64,000 nucleotides of DNA from Amborella trichopoda (lineage: Eukaryota > Streptophyta > Magnoliopsida > Amborellales > Amborellaceae): contig NW_006497754.1 of the NCBI RefSeq assembly GCF_000471905.2, forward strand, positions 3,870,339-3,934,338, given 5' to 3'. This document shows positions 62,886 through 64,000 of this stretch, piece after piece (position 1 is the stretch's first letter; each line of letters begins with the position of its first letter). A program made the translations under genes and the position numbers. The notes beneath the pieces are model-generated. The model searched no databases and was not told the origin of the DNA. It saw only the letters and a program-made list of their open reading frames with translations.

Positions 62886-63804
62886 ATGGCGTGTGGTAGT
62901 GTCAGCTGTTGTCTGAATGGAAGCTCTTCACTGCGATTATCAGTGGCCTCTTCTTCTTCTACGAAGGCTTTCAGCAAAAGAATGGCTTCGATTCCTATCC
63001 CACCATTGAACCCAAAAGACCCATTTCTCTCTAAACTTGCATCTGCTGCTTCCATCTCTCCAAACCTTATTCAACCCAATAAAAATGACGATACCCCACC
63101 ATTTCTCGACCTCTTCGATACCCCCAAGCTCATGGCTACTCCTGCTCAGGTACCATTTCTTACTTCTACAGATAAAGAAATTCAATTTTTCTGTGGGTTT
63201 CTTTTTGGGTTGCTTAGAGGGGTCTCGTGGGTTCATCTGTATTTTTCTTTCTTTTTTTGGAAGTTAATTATGTTTTCTCTTTCACCATTTTATTTTGTTT
63301 TATTTTTTATTTTTTTGATCAAATCCTTTGGATGTATAGCTGATTGGTTTTCTCACACAACATATTGTGCTTGTGGAAATTTGATGTATCTTTCGATGAT
63401 TTTTCTTTTATGCTGTTGAAGAAATGGATTTTGCAGTTCTAATTTCTTGATGGTTTTCCTTATTGCGTGAGCTATGTGGGTTTCTTCTCAGCAATGCTTT
63501 CCTGGATTCAATGTCATGAACTTTTGATAGCTTTCATTCTTGTTGTTATTGTGGAAATTTTCATTGCATTTCTTGATTATCTTAGTCTTCTCATTCACGG
63601 AAGCTTCCTGGTTTTTAATGTTCTTGTTCTCGTTGAAGCTTCCTTAGTTTGTTGGATATTTACTTAATTTGTTTTCATTCTTTCGTTCTTTTCATGGTCT
63701 AGGTGGAGCGGGCTGTTTCTTACAATGAGCACAGGCCGAGAAAGCCTCCTCCTGACTTGCCTTCTTTGCTTCTTCATGGCAGAATTGTGTACATTGGCAT
63801 GCCG
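62886..63804 (+). CDS. CLPR3: Clp protease proteolytic subunit-related protein 3, chloroplast (first two exons)
   Basis: Exons 62886-63149 and 63703-63804 join in phase 0 and give 122 residues; the rest is beyond the right edge. The N-terminus (MACGSVSCCLNGSSSLRLSV) is a Ser-rich chloroplast transit peptide. IPIPPLNPKDPFLSKLA, TPPFLDLFDTPKLM and PAQVERAVSYNEHRPR follow, then PPPDLPSLLL and GRIVYIGMP, where the Clp fold begins. This arrangement is specific to ClpR3 rather than the other R subunits. ClpR proteins lack the Ser-His-Asp triad and form part of the ClpPR core with ClpP1 in plastids. Confidence 0.92.
63150..63702 (+). other. CLPR3 intron 1
   Basis: A T-rich 553-bp intron with GTACCA donor and CTAG acceptor; no other feature. 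Confidence 0.85.
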
Positions 63805-64000
63805 GTAATATTTTCGTTCCTCCTTCTGTTTATGGTAAACTAATTAGTTAACTGCATTTGTTTACCTGCCCTTCTTCAATGTTACATATGGTCGTTTGAA
63901 AAAAAAGAAAAATCTAATTTGCTCAGTTCAACAATCATAGGTACAAAGTAATCTGGGATTTCTGGTTTAACGAGCTGAGTGCTAGCATTGTGTCTCCTCA
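63805..64000 (+). other. CLPR3 intron 2 (partial)
   Basis: It starts at GTAATA and runs off the window. Confidence 0.75.

Overview
This window is nuclear DNA of a flowering plant. It is AT-rich, with long GT-AG introns, organelle transit peptides, and a dense cover of plant LINEs, hAT and other small DNA transposons and endogenous pararetrovirus. The protein style fits a eudicot or magnoliid rather than a grass, but the species cannot be named from sequence alone.

Four host genes are supported. (1) An organellar isoleucine-tRNA ligase (OVA2-like) lies on the minus strand from about 28.6 kb to 1.0 kb. Fourteen consecutive coding exons join in frame, covering roughly the first 640 residues; the rest lies beyond the left edge. 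(2) A mitochondrial large-subunit ribosomal protein of the uL29m/L47 family lies on the plus strand from about 32.06 to 44.15 kb. It has a probable 5' UTR exon and three coding exons and is complete. (3) A REF/SRPP-like (rubber elongation factor / small rubber particle protein) stress and lipid-droplet family gene lies on the plus strand, 52.99-57.21 kb, with three exons, complete. (4) The first two exons of CLPR3, a non-catalytic chloroplast Clp protease core subunit, lie on the plus strand from 62.89 kb to the right edge. Genes 1 and 2 are divergent; genes 2, 3 and 4 run in the same direction.

The most unusual region is 5.8-17.3 kb. It sits inside a single 13.9 kb intron of the ligase gene and holds about 11.5 kb of endogenous Caulimoviridae sequence (florendovirus/petuvirus-like). 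There are three pieces in plus/minus/plus order, flanked on both sides by (TTA)n-type microsatellites, the right one with an assembly gap. Together they carry a movement protein, coat protein with zinc knuckle, aspartic protease, reverse transcriptase, RNase H, a second ORF, and a leader with TATA box, repeats and tRNA-Met primer site. Every piece is broken by stops and frameshifts. The plus and minus copies share a leader and primer site, then diverge: one runs into the movement protein, the other skips it and runs into the coat region. That is compatible with either a deletion or the bipartite layout reported for some florendoviruses.

The rest of the window is intron and intergenic DNA filled with mobile elements. 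These are at least six fragments of an RTE-type LINE 3' end (several with GAT-type tails), an L1-type LINE in the L47 intron, two hAT elements with perfect 8-bp target duplications (one nested inside an RTE fragment), a Tourist/Harbinger-like MITE, two AT-rich inverted-repeat families with many copies each, and several tandem duplications, including a perfect 244-bp pair.
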